Notes under the pieces: model-generated
Told to the model about the DNA's origin: nothing
The model's input: only the letters and a program-made list of their open reading frames with translations
Databases searched by the model: none
Shown here: one piece after another, positions 1 to 12,689 of the stretch
How the letters are laid out: each line of letters opens with the position of its first letter
How positions within the stretch are numbered: position 1 is the first letter of the stretch
Program-made: the position numbers and the translations under genes
NCBI GenBank assembly: GCA_030407085.1
Contig: CM059587.1
Location: 25,393,001-25,457,000, forward strand
Source: Trichopria drosophilae
Lineage: Eukaryota; Arthropoda; Insecta; Hymenoptera; Diapriidae
DNA length: 64,000 nucleotides
Direction of reading: 5' to 3'

Positions 1-2600
1 AGCATTTTTAACGTTTGAAATACATATCTGAAATAGGGCATATTTGCTAATAGAAATAAAATAATTGATTAAATATTACGTAAATAAGCAATTTATTTAT
101 TATTTATGTTAATAACAATATATATATTATATATGTTTATTAATAAACAAGCAAGTAAAATAACATAAAAATTACCATAAAATTTAAAAATGTATTTTAT
201 TTATTATTTAGTATATTAAGTGTTTCTTTAGGTCTTTTAAATTAAAGTGTTAATAAAGAAAGACGTATAAACACAGTTCTGAGGAAGATTTAGCATATTT
301 AGCAATATTCGAAAGTTATAAAATTGTTATTCAATGTAAAAAACATGCGAAACGTATATAGACATTAAGTAACCGACACAGTTATTAATTATGAATTTAT
401 TTATTTTATATCTATGCAAAATTATTATTTAAAATCAGGGGAATAATCCTCTGTCGGTACTGAGATTTCCAATGCATGTTTATTTCTGAAACATTAATGT
501 AGTTACTTTTAAATATTCATTTTATATTTCTTATTTGAAAGAAATTTGATTACCGATTAATACTTAGTATGAAAATGCTAATTTTCTATAAGTGCTATTC
601 TATTTCATCGATAATCCGAAAAAATAACACTGGTGGTCACAATTTGTTTATGTTATTATCTGTAAAATATTGGAAATAACTTATTTAGTTTTTACGATTG
701 CATTTCCGAAATAACTAGCTTATTTTTTATTACATTTAACAAATTTGAAACGATTATACGTGCGGACACTTTTTTGGAAATGGTCTATAATAAAGAAACA
801 CATTTATTTGCTGAAACATATCAAGGTTTCTATTCTTCTAACTTCAAATATAAAAACGGTTTTAAACGATTTCCATACATCTTGACAAAGAATCGTATTT
901 TATATTTGATTTTTTTTATTTATTTACAAAAAAAACATTCAGTAATGGAGTGAGTAACATACTGAAACCGTTCCTGAACTTTTACATCGTTTATTATTAT
1001 TATGCCTTTTAGTGTGGGTTCACATTGATTTACTTGTTACATTATATTCCAATAAATAATAGGTTCTAAAAATCACTCATTTTCAAGCGAATTTATTTTA
1101 GTGTAATTTGTCTGTTTAAATGTAGATAGCGAGCCAAATATTTAGTTTGTACTTAATCCATGTATTTTATAAATATGACATCAGTTTTCTTTAGTACAGC
1201 TTTTAAAGTACTTCTGTTATTTTGCACCTCTCGAATGGCGTATACTCCATAGCTTACTCTAATTATCCCACGGAAAGTTTGAACTTATTCGGCTAAAGTA
1301 AACTTGTAAACTGCTGAGAATCGCATACATCACACGGTGCGTTGAATTAACCAATACGCAAATAGAGCGACCGCTTAATAAACATGCTATGTCGTTGAAC
1401 CTCTGCTATAACTGTGTTAGACCCTATACGAGAATTGATTAGTATTTCACCTAGAATCATAACATTATAATAAGTTTGCTTTCCACTACAAAGGTGTCGT
1501 GCTATGCTATTGCTCAGAAAAGAAGAAATTAGAGAACAACTTGTTTACTTATCTTGAACAACTACCTTAGCGTATGTGTACAATCATTACATGTTACAAT
1601 CTTCTTTACTTAGAATGTATTTATAATACAAATATTTTTCCACTTAAATACATTGTACTATTGCCATGTCTCGTTATATGTATACTACTAACAGAAGTCC
1701 AAGGTGGTGGTTTAAGAGCTGGTAAACGACTTTTTCCATAAATATTAATAACCAATATACGCTTCTTTTAAAAAGTGTTGTTTTTATGACACTGAATATC
1801 TAAATATTTTCTGTGGCGAATACGAATCTAAAGCCATATTTCATTAATTTAAAAGGACGCGACAAATCCAATATGGCGAAATCAAAACTGGTTATTCTCG
1901 ATTTCTTGAGTCATTGTGATACTTAATAAATATGAAACCAAATTTCAGATTTATTATGGCAGTGGCTGTTTTGAAATTCAGGCTGAGTGGCGCGAACTTA
2001 TGGCTCGTTTTTCTTTTTTGGATCATTGAATTTGATACTTCTATCATATTTCAAAATAGTCCATGAAACTTAAGTTCTCTGTCTTTATTTACATCAAATA
2101 ATTTTAAAAATTATAAAAGAAGTCTGAAAATGGAAAAAATTCTAAAACTAAAATTTAAGAAAAAAAATGGTAAAGGCTAATCTCATTACGTTTATCTCTG
2201 ATTTTAGCTCTTCAGCATAGTCAGGTTTCAGACCTAGATTTGAAAGATTCAACATAAGCAACCCCAAAAATGCTCAAGTAACAAGTTAGAATTCAATCTA
2301 TCCAGTTTCAAAATATCATTCGCCATCTTGAATGCGCCATTTTGAATGTTTACTATATAAAAAGAACAATGTAAAAAAAAGTCAAAGCGTAAATATATTT
2401 AAACGGAAACTATTTTGTTTTCTTCGTGACTGCGAAATCTCGGGTCAAAAATTGTTCGGCTAATTAGCTAATCATTCAATAATCAATATCTGATCTGTGA
2501 CATTGCGCTTCCTGTAGATATCTTCGATTGCGGTTCAATACCTCCCCTATTGCGCTAAAACTTACTGTAGTTATCTTCTATATTTTAGCAATTGCGTATA
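1..2600. other. AT-rich DNA without recognisable gene
   Basis: No coding ORF over 60 codons and no splice-bounded coding block were seen. Short phrases such as 'ccaatatggcg' (about 1,870) and 'cgccatcttgaatgcgcc' (about 2,320) belong to a type of diffuse repeat that also occurs near 17.2, 49.1, 55.6 and 63.8 kb. Confidence 0.6.
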
Positions 2601-2614
2601 CTCTATTATATCCT

Positions 2615-2718
2615 GTATCTCTCTAGCTTATAAAATGATTGTATTTCTTTGTATGGTTAGCCCAAGAGGTACCCCCTCAAGCTAAATAAAAAATAATTCT
2701 ATTCTATTCTATTCTATA
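2615..2718 (+). mobile_element. 3' tail of a 5'-truncated non-LTR retrotransposon with (ATTCT)n end
   Basis: A stretch reading 'ggttagcccaagaggta', 'cccctcaagctaaataaa' runs into four copies of ATTCT. A 3' UTR of this style followed by a short tandem tail is typical of arthropod LINEs (Jockey/CR1-like). No coding part remains directly upstream. Confidence 0.55.
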
Positions 2719-2946
2719 TCACCCTAGAATTGTAAACAGCGACCCTAAAGACCCTTAAATAATAAGTTTGAAAACAATCCGATTAGTAGTTTAAAAAATA
2801 TCGTGCATTATATTAGATTCGATATGTTGATTTTTTATCAATCTGTCACAGAGATTATTAAGCATCCATTTCCACCTTGCACCAGAATGAAAATCTCATA
2901 ATTAAAATAAAATTGAATCGTTTCTTAATGTATTTATTACACGGGC

Positions 2947-3262
2947 TACACGGAGAAAAAAACCCGGCTAAATCAGCCGAAAAATCCACAGATTCTACCA
3001 ATTTTATCCTATAGGGATAGCTGTTGGAATTCCGTTAGGGATAGCCGATAATTTCAGCTAAATTTACTGAAAAAGTCCGCAAATTGAGCGGAACAAATCT
3101 GCTAATGTAGCGGAAATTTAGATCTAAGCGCGAATTGAGTAGGGTTAAGGCTACATTAGCGGAATCAAAACAGCTAAAATTGCAGATATTTTCGGCAATT
3201 CCAGCCGAAAATTTTAGCCGATATGAATCAGCTAATCCAGCGGAGTCATTTTTTTCCGTGTA
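2947..3262. mobile_element. MITE with TACACGG termini
   Basis: 316 bp bounded by tacacggagaaaaaaa on the left and the inverse (tttttttccgtgta) on the right. The ends carry TA, a likely TA target duplication. The interior is built from short variants of cagccgaaaa, gctaaat and gcggaa in both orientations, so the whole unit is partly self-complementary. Similar ACACGG ends occur at 14,061 and about 20,304. Non-autonomous DNA transposon; superfamily not determinable here. Confidence 0.65.
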
Positions 3263-4269
3263 TATACATCGACATAAAAATAAACACTTTTCTGTTTAGA
3301 GTTTCATTTAGTATTAATAGTAATTCAAAAAAACAATTTGAAAAAAATAGTTTTATATTCGAGTGAAACAAATGTATCTGAATAGAATGTCTAAATGAAG
3401 CAGCAATTAAAACTTGATCTACGTGTCTACAGAAGGCTTTTGAATATTCAAACAAATTAACAAGCATGTTTTAATTTTCCAATGTTTAAATTTTAATTGT
3501 TTTAGTTTTTAAATAAACTCTGCTTTTCTATAAACATTTTGAAATGTAGTTCGTGGGTCACATATTTTCCATCAGAAAGACAAATAATCAATTGTTATTG
3601 AATTATGCATTGGTGAGCTGTCAAAGGATAGAACCTCCGAAACGGATAAATTTAGTGAGAGTAGAGAACATAACTCCTAAAATAAAATTCGAACGTTTTA
3701 TTACGCGGGAAAGTTAAAGAACTCTTTGTTTTAAAGAAGTGAGGTTTAACTCTTCGTGTTTTAAATCCTGTCGTTTGTTGAAGCATTTGGAATGCATTAC
3801 AAATTCTGAAAAAATGAAGCTTCTATCAATCATCAACTCGAAGTCTCAATTACAATACTTAGGAGAAGATTACTTTTTATACACTTTTTTATTAACCCCA
3901 TCGCTACGGCGAGAATTTCACAAAAAGTGCTCGAAATGCGGGAAAAGAAATTTTGTTACATTTTACTGTAACCTAAAATTAAAAAATACAGAAAAATTAT
4001 AACAAAATAAATAAATGCAAACACGTGCATTTTGAAGACCTTTTCCCAACCTTCTTGTAGTAAACTGTGTAAGTAGATATTGTATACCGAAGCTAATGGG
4101 TGAAGGCTAACATCATTTTTTGAAAAATTTGACAGCCATATTGAATAAACATGAAAGACTACATTTCTTTCAAGAGCCATCTTTATTCTTAATAAGCTAT
4201 TCGCTTGTTTTGCACATTCTATTGCACATTCAACATTCGTTCTCCTCCCGGTGTCAAACTCGTCAAGTT

Positions 4270-5260
4270 GCTTAACCATCAAAGGCATCGCTGCCCCCCG
4301 GATCAACCGTACCATAGGTTGATTCATCTCAACCGAATTTTAGTGAGCAAGAACTTCATTGGATCCTACAATCTCTAATTGAGATCCAAACTCTTCAGAG
4401 CAGAAAAGAATCAATTATTATACATTCACTTAGAGTTATCTTTAATCTATTAACAAACATCAAATTCGTAGCTGCTTGGAAGCTCCTACATCATTCGGTT
4501 AAACAAAGTTGATAAACTGAGTTCAACCCATTCAACTCGAACCGTAGCGACTCAGCATATTGCTAACATTGTGGAGTAAATGATATTCTACTTCCTAGAT
4601 AGTGTGGCTTTAGAAAATTCCGCGGTGTCTACAACGCTTTATTGTTGTTAGATGAAATTACTTATCTTTTGTTATAAACCTTCAACATCACCGAAACTTA
4701 TGATAAGGTTAAGTGAGGTTATTGCAAAGTTGAATACTTACGTCAATCGACAATCTTACATAACCTTGCGCCGTAAGGTTTTGTGCCATATGGGTTGATA
4801 ATCACAAACTATTAAATGTATTAATGGAACCTTTTTACGACCACCGGCGTGCCTCAAGGATTTAGTCTTCGGTCAATATTATTCGACTTTATTTGGAACT
4901 GCAATCATCTTGGCCCACAATACTCAATCCTATATTACCAACCATATCAACAGGATCCATGTAACAACGGAGTTATTAAATAGCGACCGTAACGTTTTTT
5001 AAAACTTGACTCAGTATTGCGAACTAACACCTAATGTCAAGAAAACCAGAGCTATCAACCAAGGCAAGACACAATATTTAGTTAAAATCGTCAACATCAA
5101 TCTCCCATCGACCAACGTAAATTGGTACCTACGTGGATGAAATTAGAAAATTCTGCCATCCTTTTATAACTTGACTTGATATTAATGTGAAATTCCACCT
5201 TAATGAAGACACTGAAATGGTTAGGTATTCAACATTTTTCTTATCTGAATTTGATGATAA
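4270..5260 (+). pseudogene. decayed non-LTR retrotransposon reverse transcriptase
   Basis: Three reverse-transcriptase signatures of the LINE type lie in one plus-strand frame. CGFRKFR..YNALLLLDEI at 4,603 corresponds to the usual FGFRkg.ST..al..l.d.i. TYDKVK at 4,696 corresponds to aFDkVwh. GVPQG at 4,846-4,860 is the palm-domain motif. Several stop codons interrupt the frame, and the catalytic YADD region is not recognisable, so this is a dead Jockey/CR1-like fragment. Upstream, YHRLIHLN near 4,310, in another frame, resembles YRPISLL. The minus-strand ORF at 3,956-4,327 overlaps this remnant and is probably a shadow. Confidence 0.65.
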
Positions 5261-5572
5261 TTCAAATTGAAAGATAAATTAAAAAAAAAATAATAATAAT
5301 ATAAAAAAAATTAATCAATAACCCTTAGAATAATCAGTTTCATATCCATTCAATTTGAATAAAAAGGGTTCACTATTTTGAATCCTCATTTTGTAATTAG
5401 CAAAATTCAAAGATCTTGGACACTGCGATCATAGAAATCCGAGCATAACAATAAGGTTTAAGCAAACTCCTATAGTTTAACGAAATTTCGCCGTATTTCG
5501 TATACCATTTTAGATTTAAAAATTATAATAATCTGAGACTATATTAGTATTCTATGGCCGAAAATAGTCCTA

Positions 5573-5608
5573 GAAAAAACTCACGAAAGTGAGTAATTTT
5601 TTTCTCGC
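5573..5608. repeat. hairpin with GAAA loop
   Basis: actcac-GAAA-gtgagt flanked by A-run and T-run gives a long stem with a tetraloop. No known role; may be part of an unrecognised MITE. Confidence 0.4.
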
Positions 5609-5760
5609 TTTCTTATATTTAGGTTGGTTTTACCGAGTTGTTATTATCTATTAGTGAAACACTTCCTAATTTTGTATACTATTTTTCTTAAGTTTTTGTA
5701 GACTGCTCAGTTTTGTATAATTTTTAATGTTATGTGTCATTTTCCACGGACGAATTAATA

Positions 5761-6080
5761 TTTCATTGAAGAGCTATAAGACGTAGTCCAGCGCAATAAA
5801 TAAACCGGTTTGCTTAATCAAGTGCTTTTATATATTTCACTTAGTAGCAAAAGTTTGGCAAAATTTTCTCTTGGAAATTTAACCCACGTAGAGGACCCAC
5901 GAAGTTCATTGTGTAAAAATCATCTGACATTTAAAAATAATAATAATGCCCTCTTTAATAATAATAAGACATTATTTTATAATAGAAGAGTTTAAAACAG
6001 TTTTTTCTAATCTTGAATAAGAAATGCTTAAAACGAGGGTTGATGATATTATAATGTTTCATTGAAGAGCTATAAGACGT
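5761..6080 (+). repeat. 24-bp direct repeat flanking 272 bp
   Basis: tttcattgaagagctataag plus acgt occurs at 5,761-5,784 and again at 6,057-6,080. It is too long for a normal target-site duplication and may be a local duplication. The enclosed DNA is AT-rich and holds no supported gene. Confidence 0.6.
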
Positions 6081-9000
6081 TGTTTTAAAAGAAAAGGGAT
6101 AGTAAATAAAAGATACTTTTCTCTGTGCATCAAAATGCAATGCCGCAGCTCAAATGGTAAAATCCCCAAGACACTTATTTTCCGCGTATATGTGGTTTCC
6201 TTCTAAATATTAGATAAAATGTTATTATCAAAAGAATTCGAAAATAAAACTGCACAATTTGTTTTGCGAGAACAAATGTGTGCAGCATTTAATTTCACCC
6301 GGCGAGTTATTGATTTACAAGATAGATGGTCTCTGGAAGGTTGTTCTGTTCAAAAGATTCCAAAACGCAAATCACGACCTTTCAAAACGTGTACCTGAAA
6401 TTCTGAGTAACTACGGCCAATAACGGAGACTACAAAAAAAGGGATGAGAAGAAAATTTCATCAGTCCAAATGTCGAGTCGCTCTTAATCCACACCCAATT
6501 TCAATTATCTGGAGAACACACTGGCACCAATGTTTGTATATAGAACCGCTTAATTAATTTGGTGCACGTCGAAATGGGGCAGATCCGGTAAAAAAAAATT
6601 CGCGTATAATAAAGTGCGAATCGACGGGATCTCTTTCACGCACGTCACGAAGCGATGTGGTAGTAAACGTCCCATCGATTGGATAAACGTTCGGTCGGTG
6701 GAACCATATACATTTCAAGAGATTCATCAATAAATAATAGTACGATCTATTGGGCAATAGCTCCATTATTGTGACATTATCGATAAAAACAATAGGTTTG
6801 GAATTGCGTCAACTGCATCGTTGCGTTGAACCGTATTACACCGACAGTTTCCATTATTTCTTTTCTGAATTGCAGCAATTGAAAGTAAATACGATTCTTA
6901 GAAATACAAACCGATATCCATAATAACCAGTTCCATTCATTAAAAGGTGACTGAAGTAACTTTCGAAATTGCATAATTGGCAGTAATCTTGTTCTGATAG
7001 TGACCTACATTACTCCGAAACTTAGAGGACTAAATTCGTATGATTTATGGACAAGCCTACTTTCTGTAGTATTAGCAGAAAAAAGGCCAAGTAATTTTTG
7101 TATTCATTTTTGAATGCCCTATTCCCTTCTTTTCAATAATATTATTGTTAATTATAAAACCTTGCACTAAACACCATTTATGATTCTTAGAATTTTCGGT
7201 TTGGCTCGTAAATCTTCCACTGGAACTTATCGCTGACGTTTTAAGGTTTCCGTCGAAACGTTCAAATATATTTACGTTAGTGTTGCTGGGCCTGGGGGAG
7301 GGAGAAATTATCTTTTTTCCGAATTATCCAACCGCTTCGGTGAATCTCCCCGTCTGCCACGTCGGCGTGTGCCTAATGCCTCGGAAAGCAGGGTGGAAAT
7401 CGACCGCGAAATGTAAAGGTATGTAAGATACCGTACCACTCTCAGATCCCTGAAAAGAATTCCGAATCGTTTTAGCTTCCAAAATTGATCTTGATTCCTG
7501 TAAAACTCTTTTGTTGGATTCAAATTTGTTTTTTAAAGTGCTGACATTTAAAGTTGAATTCTCAAAAATTTCTCAAGGATCGAATCCTTTTGTCACCTTC
7601 GGTAGGGCGATCTCCTAATGTAAATGTTAAATTTATTTAAAATACTGCTATAAGGTTTCAATCGTTTATAAATATTGATCCTCTTTAAAGAGTGGAGAAT
7701 CGCCCTAGCCACTGCACAACGTTGATGCAACACTCCACGACTATGATGATGCAAATAGCATTTATTCTCGTGAAAGGACACTTTATTGTCTAGAAAAACT
7801 TAAACCGAGTATTTTTAAATACGACTGCAAAATTATTTAAAATGCATACAAATTGATAATTACGCGGCGGGTTCAATTACTGACAAGTACACAAATATTT
7901 GTTTTTTTTATAGCCAAGATATCTTCAAGTAAGTCAATAGTGGAATACTCTTTGACGTAAATGTGCCAGAGGTAAATTATCTCTTTCCGGTCTGGGGAAA
8001 TTTTTTTAATTGGTCGTAATTACTATTTGAGAGTTTCGTATGAACCTACATTTTTCGAAGGAACTTGTCTATTGGTTATTTAACTGGTGTGTTTATATCA
8101 ATGTCTCCAAAATTCCATTTAAGAATTTTCATTTAAACTTTGTAGAGAAATAATACCCTAAAGATATTACTGTTCAACGTCTAGCAGAATACTCTAAATA
8201 TTATCTAACGATGAATTTCGCCAGTGAATACGGTTAAAAAGGGAATAGGTCACGCGATCGATTTCACATAAAATGTAGAATTCTAAAATGAAAGTATCGG
8301 CATTTGAGGATTTGTCAAACGTTGATACACACCGGCACGAAACCAATACTGGCATACCGAAAGGGTTGTATCAAACTTGCTTACATATGAATTTTACGCG
8401 AAAAGTTATTAACGGGAAATACGGAGATCAAAGGGCCAACTACTTTGCGCATACGCGTTAGGTGAATTTTCGGATTGTTGCCGGAAACACGAGCAAATTT
8501 TCTATTAAATCGCACAAAAACGGGAAAGCTTTAGTCGGTGATGTTGAATCAGTTTAAAAATTTGTTAAATCAAAACTTTTCTTCTCACTAAACACAGAAT
8601 CTCGAACAGATTCCATCGGTTTTCGTTGGCGTTATACGTTATTAATTGTAAAAGAGATAAAATCCAATCTATATTAAACAAAAAGATAATTTTTTGGTGA
8701 AGTAGTATGTAAATCCTTTAAAAATAAACAATCTGGTATGTTATAAATTGTTAGGTTTGAAACATCGCTATTTTCGAAAGACAATAATTAATTGCAGAAA
8801 TCTGTGTAAGTCTGTGTAAGGCACCAATAAACGTATTCAAGGTTATCTTTCGCAACTACTCTAAAAATAGATCAACACGAATTTCCCCTGGCTTTCACAA
8901 TTTCAAGGTATAGTAATCCAACCTTGAACTATGATTGGCAGTTAACCCACTCCGAGACCGAGGTACTTTCAGCTATCGAGTTCATACTGTTTCCGGAACA

Positions 9001-9195
9001 AAATTAGGATCGTTGGTAATCGACGTTCTGCACACACACACATAGAGAATTGTGATCAATGTGCCTGTTTACGATTGAAAAATATGTTGAAATAACCCTC
9101 GTGCAATTGAAATCATGGAATCGTTAAAAGAGATAAGTAACTGTTGAAACACCCATTATTATATTAACATCGTTTATTGGTATGGGTAAACTTAC
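6081..9195. other. non-coding DNA, likely intronic
   Basis: No convincing exon. A GC-richer block at about 7,280-7,420 is open on both strands but has no family signature. It was examined as a possible continuation of the GFR-like gene and lacks the required cysteines. The remainder is AT-rich with no structure I recognise. Confidence 0.5.
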
Positions 9196-9340
9196 CGATT
9201 TTCCATTTTACATCTGCTCTCCCTGGATTTGCAGTGTAACTTAAAATCATCGAAAAGACTGATACAGGTACTTTCCTTTTGGCAATCATTAAGAGCTTGA
9301 TTGCAAGTCGGAATACCTTCACCAGAAAATGGCACTTTTC
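9196..9340 (-). CDS. Gfrl: GFR-alpha-like receptor, next exon (first half of the following GDNF/GAS1 domain)
   Basis: Minus-strand exon of 145 nt between acceptor ttgttcgcag and donor gtaagt: 2 nt, 47 codons, 2 nt. The initial GA joins the single G left by the exon at 28,607-28,777 to make a Gly codon, so the phases match. Cys are at residues 12, 19, 25, 36 and 43, spaced C-x6-C-x5-C-x10-C-x6-C, within TCNQALNDCQKESTC and LFDDFKLHC. This is the N-terminal half of a GDNF/GAS1 domain (C..A...C.....C..l...f...C). A 66-codon ORF reads the same bases in another frame from an ATG upstream of the acceptor; that is an artefact. The exon ends in phase 2. Its continuation should lie below position 9,196, but no minus-strand exon with the expected CxC pattern was seen in 1-9,190, so it is probably outside the window. 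Confidence 0.85.
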
Positions 9341-10111
9341 CTGCGAACAAAAAATATATTTCAAAATTTGGAAAAATATTTACCTACTCAATAAATTATC
9401 TTTAAAATGTATCAATTCTTCATATATTAATTAAGTTATTTTAAAATTCTTATTATATGTAATAGTTCAACTCGTTAACAACAGTTAAAATCGATCATGT
9501 AAATAGATGAACTTCCTCTGTAGGAAGCAAATCAAATTATTTTGTCCCATTTTCGTATAAATGAGAAACAACAATTCATTATAGAAAGCAGCACGACTGA
9601 TATTGTACTCCATTCGACGACAAACAGAAAATTTCGATAGTCGACGAGTGAAAGAAGATTCGGATATTTGAATAAAAGAATACGCTCCATTTCATTATCG
9701 AACGGATCGCAAACATATGTTTTAATCTCCTTTTAAATAATCAGTCCAACTTGTATTCAAATTGCGAGTCCCGTTAAAGAAGAGTTGAGATCAAGAACAC
9801 AGTTTTGTTTTTAATTGCAGACGTCGATAAAAAATGAATAAATAATTGCGGAGAAAATTATTTCTTGATTGCTGCGAACTAACTCCATTTCTGGTTCATT
9901 TGTGTGCTGAAATGAATTAAAAAATAAAGGAACTTCTCTGCAGCGTTCATGACGAATTGCAGAGATAATGCAGTAATTCAGAAAGAGGCGACTATTACAA
10001 ATATTTTATATTTTATTTGAATCAAATCTGTACTTCTTTCAGTTAAATTTATGTTTAATATGCGTATAGAATTAAACGGAGTAATTAATTTATCAAGCAG
10101 TAATATCTTGT

Positions 10112-11205
10112 TTGAGATTTTTTATTTGTATACGGGAAGGTGGCGCGAAGCGGCGAGTATTTTTTTCGTATATCATATCTCTCCTTGAATTTCTTATTTA
10201 TGTAATGTATGCAAATTATGATGCAAAGTATTATTTGATAGGTAATTTCGTTGTCAATATTTACATACGTGTTACTTATGGTATATCTTTTATAGATAGC
10301 CAGCTATGGCCAATTTGAAAAACTTAAAAAATACGGGGCGAAGCGGCGATATCAGGGTGAAGTGGCGAATCCTTATTTTTAGAGGTCTCTGACAATGAGA
10401 TGACTATCATAAAATTAAGTGCAAGTCATAATCTTTTAAGTTATTCTTGTTTGTTTGAATAAAAATAAAACTTCCACGTTGATGGAATGAACCTCTTCAG
10501 ATATATCAAAGTTTCCAACAACAGTAAAAAAAGAAATTGCATCTTCGGAAGCTTGAATACGCGTATTATATCAGGATCACATATTTTAACTGCGTCTTTT
10601 GTTACTCAATGCATTCATCGAAAGGGAATTCTAAATTAAAAAATAATCACGGAATAGAGGAAAAAAATTTCGCCGCTTCATCCCAAAGTATCATTTGGAC
10701 TTCCAGGCACGATATCTCATTACAAACACACAAAAAAAGGAACAATTCATGTTTTATAAATAAGTCAAAAAAATATACTTTTAGAATAAATATATAAATA
10801 GTGGTTATTCACTGAAAGAAATAACACGAGGTTCCTGGCATACGTATGGCGACATCAGGCATAATTATGGTTAGATCGGCTTTCATATAGCTGATCTACC
10901 CATCCGTATTCCAGGAACCTTGCGTTATTTCTTTAAGTGTTAAACTGCCAAAATGAAAATATTGAACAATCTGAGAACAAAGTACAGGAAAATGACTTGA
11001 AAATTTTGTTTAAAAATTACATTTCTCGCTCCCAAAGGTAGGAAAGAGAACAATAAATGAAATCAAAATGTGCCTCAAAATGTGAAAAATGGTGTAATCA
11101 AAGAAACCACGTAAGATATTTTACAATCAGTATGATCATAATGGAAATATTTGAGATTCGTTACTTCGCCCCGTTCGCCGCTTCGTCCCGTTTTCCCCTA
11201 TATGT
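10112..11205. repeat. degenerate inverted 'gcgaagcggcga' repeat region
   Basis: The phrase gcgaagcggcga occurs on the plus strand near 10,146 and 10,338. Its complement (ttcgccgcttc) occurs near 10,668 and 11,170. This suggests a large, worn inverted-repeat element that now surrounds the small MITE at 10,810-10,939. Ends cannot be fixed. Confidence 0.4.
10810..10939. mobile_element. 130-bp palindromic MITE
   Basis: Arms of about 35 bp are inverted: cactgaaagaaataacac at the left and the complement of cacttaaagaaataacgc at the right, both continuing into ggttcctgg. The centre adds a second palindrome, tagatcggct/agctgatcta with a 7-base loop (10,872-10,898). The whole unit folds into one long hairpin. 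Confidence 0.75.
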
Positions 11206-11993
11206 ATATTAAGCAGTTTTTATATATTTTTCATGTGCTGCAAGTGCATTTGAGGTACATTTTTGCTTTGGATTTAGAGAGAATTGCAGATGAAATCACC
11301 ACAAATTTTTGAAATAGTAGAAAAATCTTTATTTGAAAAAATAAATGTTTCAAAATCTAATTTGCCGAAAAAGAATAGAATTTTACAAAAATAATCAAAT
11401 AATTTGTTGCTGGATTTTTTATTTTTCAAATTGGTTAAAAGTTTTAAACCAATTTTTAGTATACGAAAATTAATAAAAACGTTTTTTTATTATTAAAACT
11501 CAATTTTTCAGTAAACTATTTTTTATTCACAAATGTATTACAAAATTGTGGTTATACAGGTCATACAGATGTATCATGTCTATCGGGCTAGACCCTTTGT
11601 TGTAAACAAACTTTGAAACATAATTGTCTTTTGTTTAATTTAATAATTGTCTTTTATTTCGTTAAATTGTTAAATAACAAATAATTTCAATAAAGTGTGT
11701 TATCTTAAATCTGTAATAAATGTGATTTTTTAGTGGTATTTAACATGTCAACTACGATGTGGAAAGAGAGCAAATGATCGAGTAAAGGCAGAATGTTATT
11801 AATCAAATACAAACATGCTAAAGCAAACTTTTAAGGTTTGGATACTATTTTGAAAATCTGCAATATTGAAGGTACAAACGATAAGATTTAAAATCAGGTT
11901 AAGTCAGAACGAGAAATAATATAAGTGTATGTAAAATTACATTGTTTAACTATTTTATCAAGTTAAACTACGGTATAATTTATTTGACTTGAT

Positions 11994-12684
11994 AAAGAGC
12001 CACCCCAAATTTCGTCTGTTTTCTAGACATAAAATTCGGTATCAGAATACATGACAAATTAAAGTTTATGATGATAGTTTACTGGTGTAAAAATATAATT
12101 TTCTTCACACCGGGAGGAAAGCAGCAACTTTCCTCCCGCAAGCGGAAGGAAAGATGCCGCTTATCCTCCCGGCCATAAAGAAAAATCGTATACTTCCCTC
12201 GGGAAGTAAAAAAGAATGCCTCAGACTGCCTGTTTCTCACCCTCGGCTTCACCTCGGGTAAAAATTACACGCAGTCTGAGACATTCTTTATTTTACCTCC
12301 CTCGTTGAGTAATATACTAATTCAGCATATATCTGAATCTTGAGATATGTGGATTCAAAGGGGGAATATACTGCAAAAATTGAATTTTTTGAAAACAGAT
12401 ATTTTTTATTTTGAATTGTCGAAAAAATCATTGTAAAAAACAAAGGTTGTGAATTTGACGCAAATAATATATTTTCGGAGATAAAAAATCTAGAGTTTAA
12501 AAAAAATGCAATTTTTGTAGTAAAATCGGCCGTTGAACCCCCATATCTCAAGATTAAGATACCTAGCTCAATTTACAAATTTAACACAAGTAACCTAACA
12601 TCAGGAACTTTTCTTTCCCATATATTTTAACCCCAAATTTTAGGTCCAAAAAACAGACGAATTTTTGCTACTTTTTAGCTCTTT
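11994..12684. mobile_element. nested inverted-repeat (foldback) element
   Basis: The outer arms share aaagagc and ttcgtctgttttctagac at 11,994-12,075, inverted at 12,600-12,684. An inner pair (atcttgagatatg...ttcaa) lies at 12,332-12,365 and, inverted, at 12,528-12,562. The left interior carries a chain of small GC-rich hairpins, listed separately. No coding sequence. Confidence 0.55.
12108..12289. repeat. chain of GC-rich hairpins
   Basis: gggaggaaag (12,112-12,121) pairs perfectly with ctttcctccc (12,128-12,137) across 6 bases. aagcgg (12,140) pairs with ccgctt (12,157). aaagaatgcctcagactgc (12,211-12,229) pairs with 12,271-12,289 with one mismatch. In an AT-rich setting such GC-rich stacked hairpins suggest a structured transposon or transcript domain. 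Confidence 0.65.
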
Positions 12685-12689
12685 AAATG

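Noticed and set aside
3956..4327. 123-codon minus-strand ORF with two Cys
   Set aside because: Overlaps the start of the LINE remnant on the other strand; no family match.
6138..6215. tRNA-like 'gccgcagctcaaatggtaaa'
   Set aside because: A-box-like only; no B box at proper distance and no stems.
7280..7530. Possible third GFR-like exon after a good acceptor (ccctcccccag)
   Set aside because: The in-phase peptide lacks the CxC and other cysteines needed to complete the domain.
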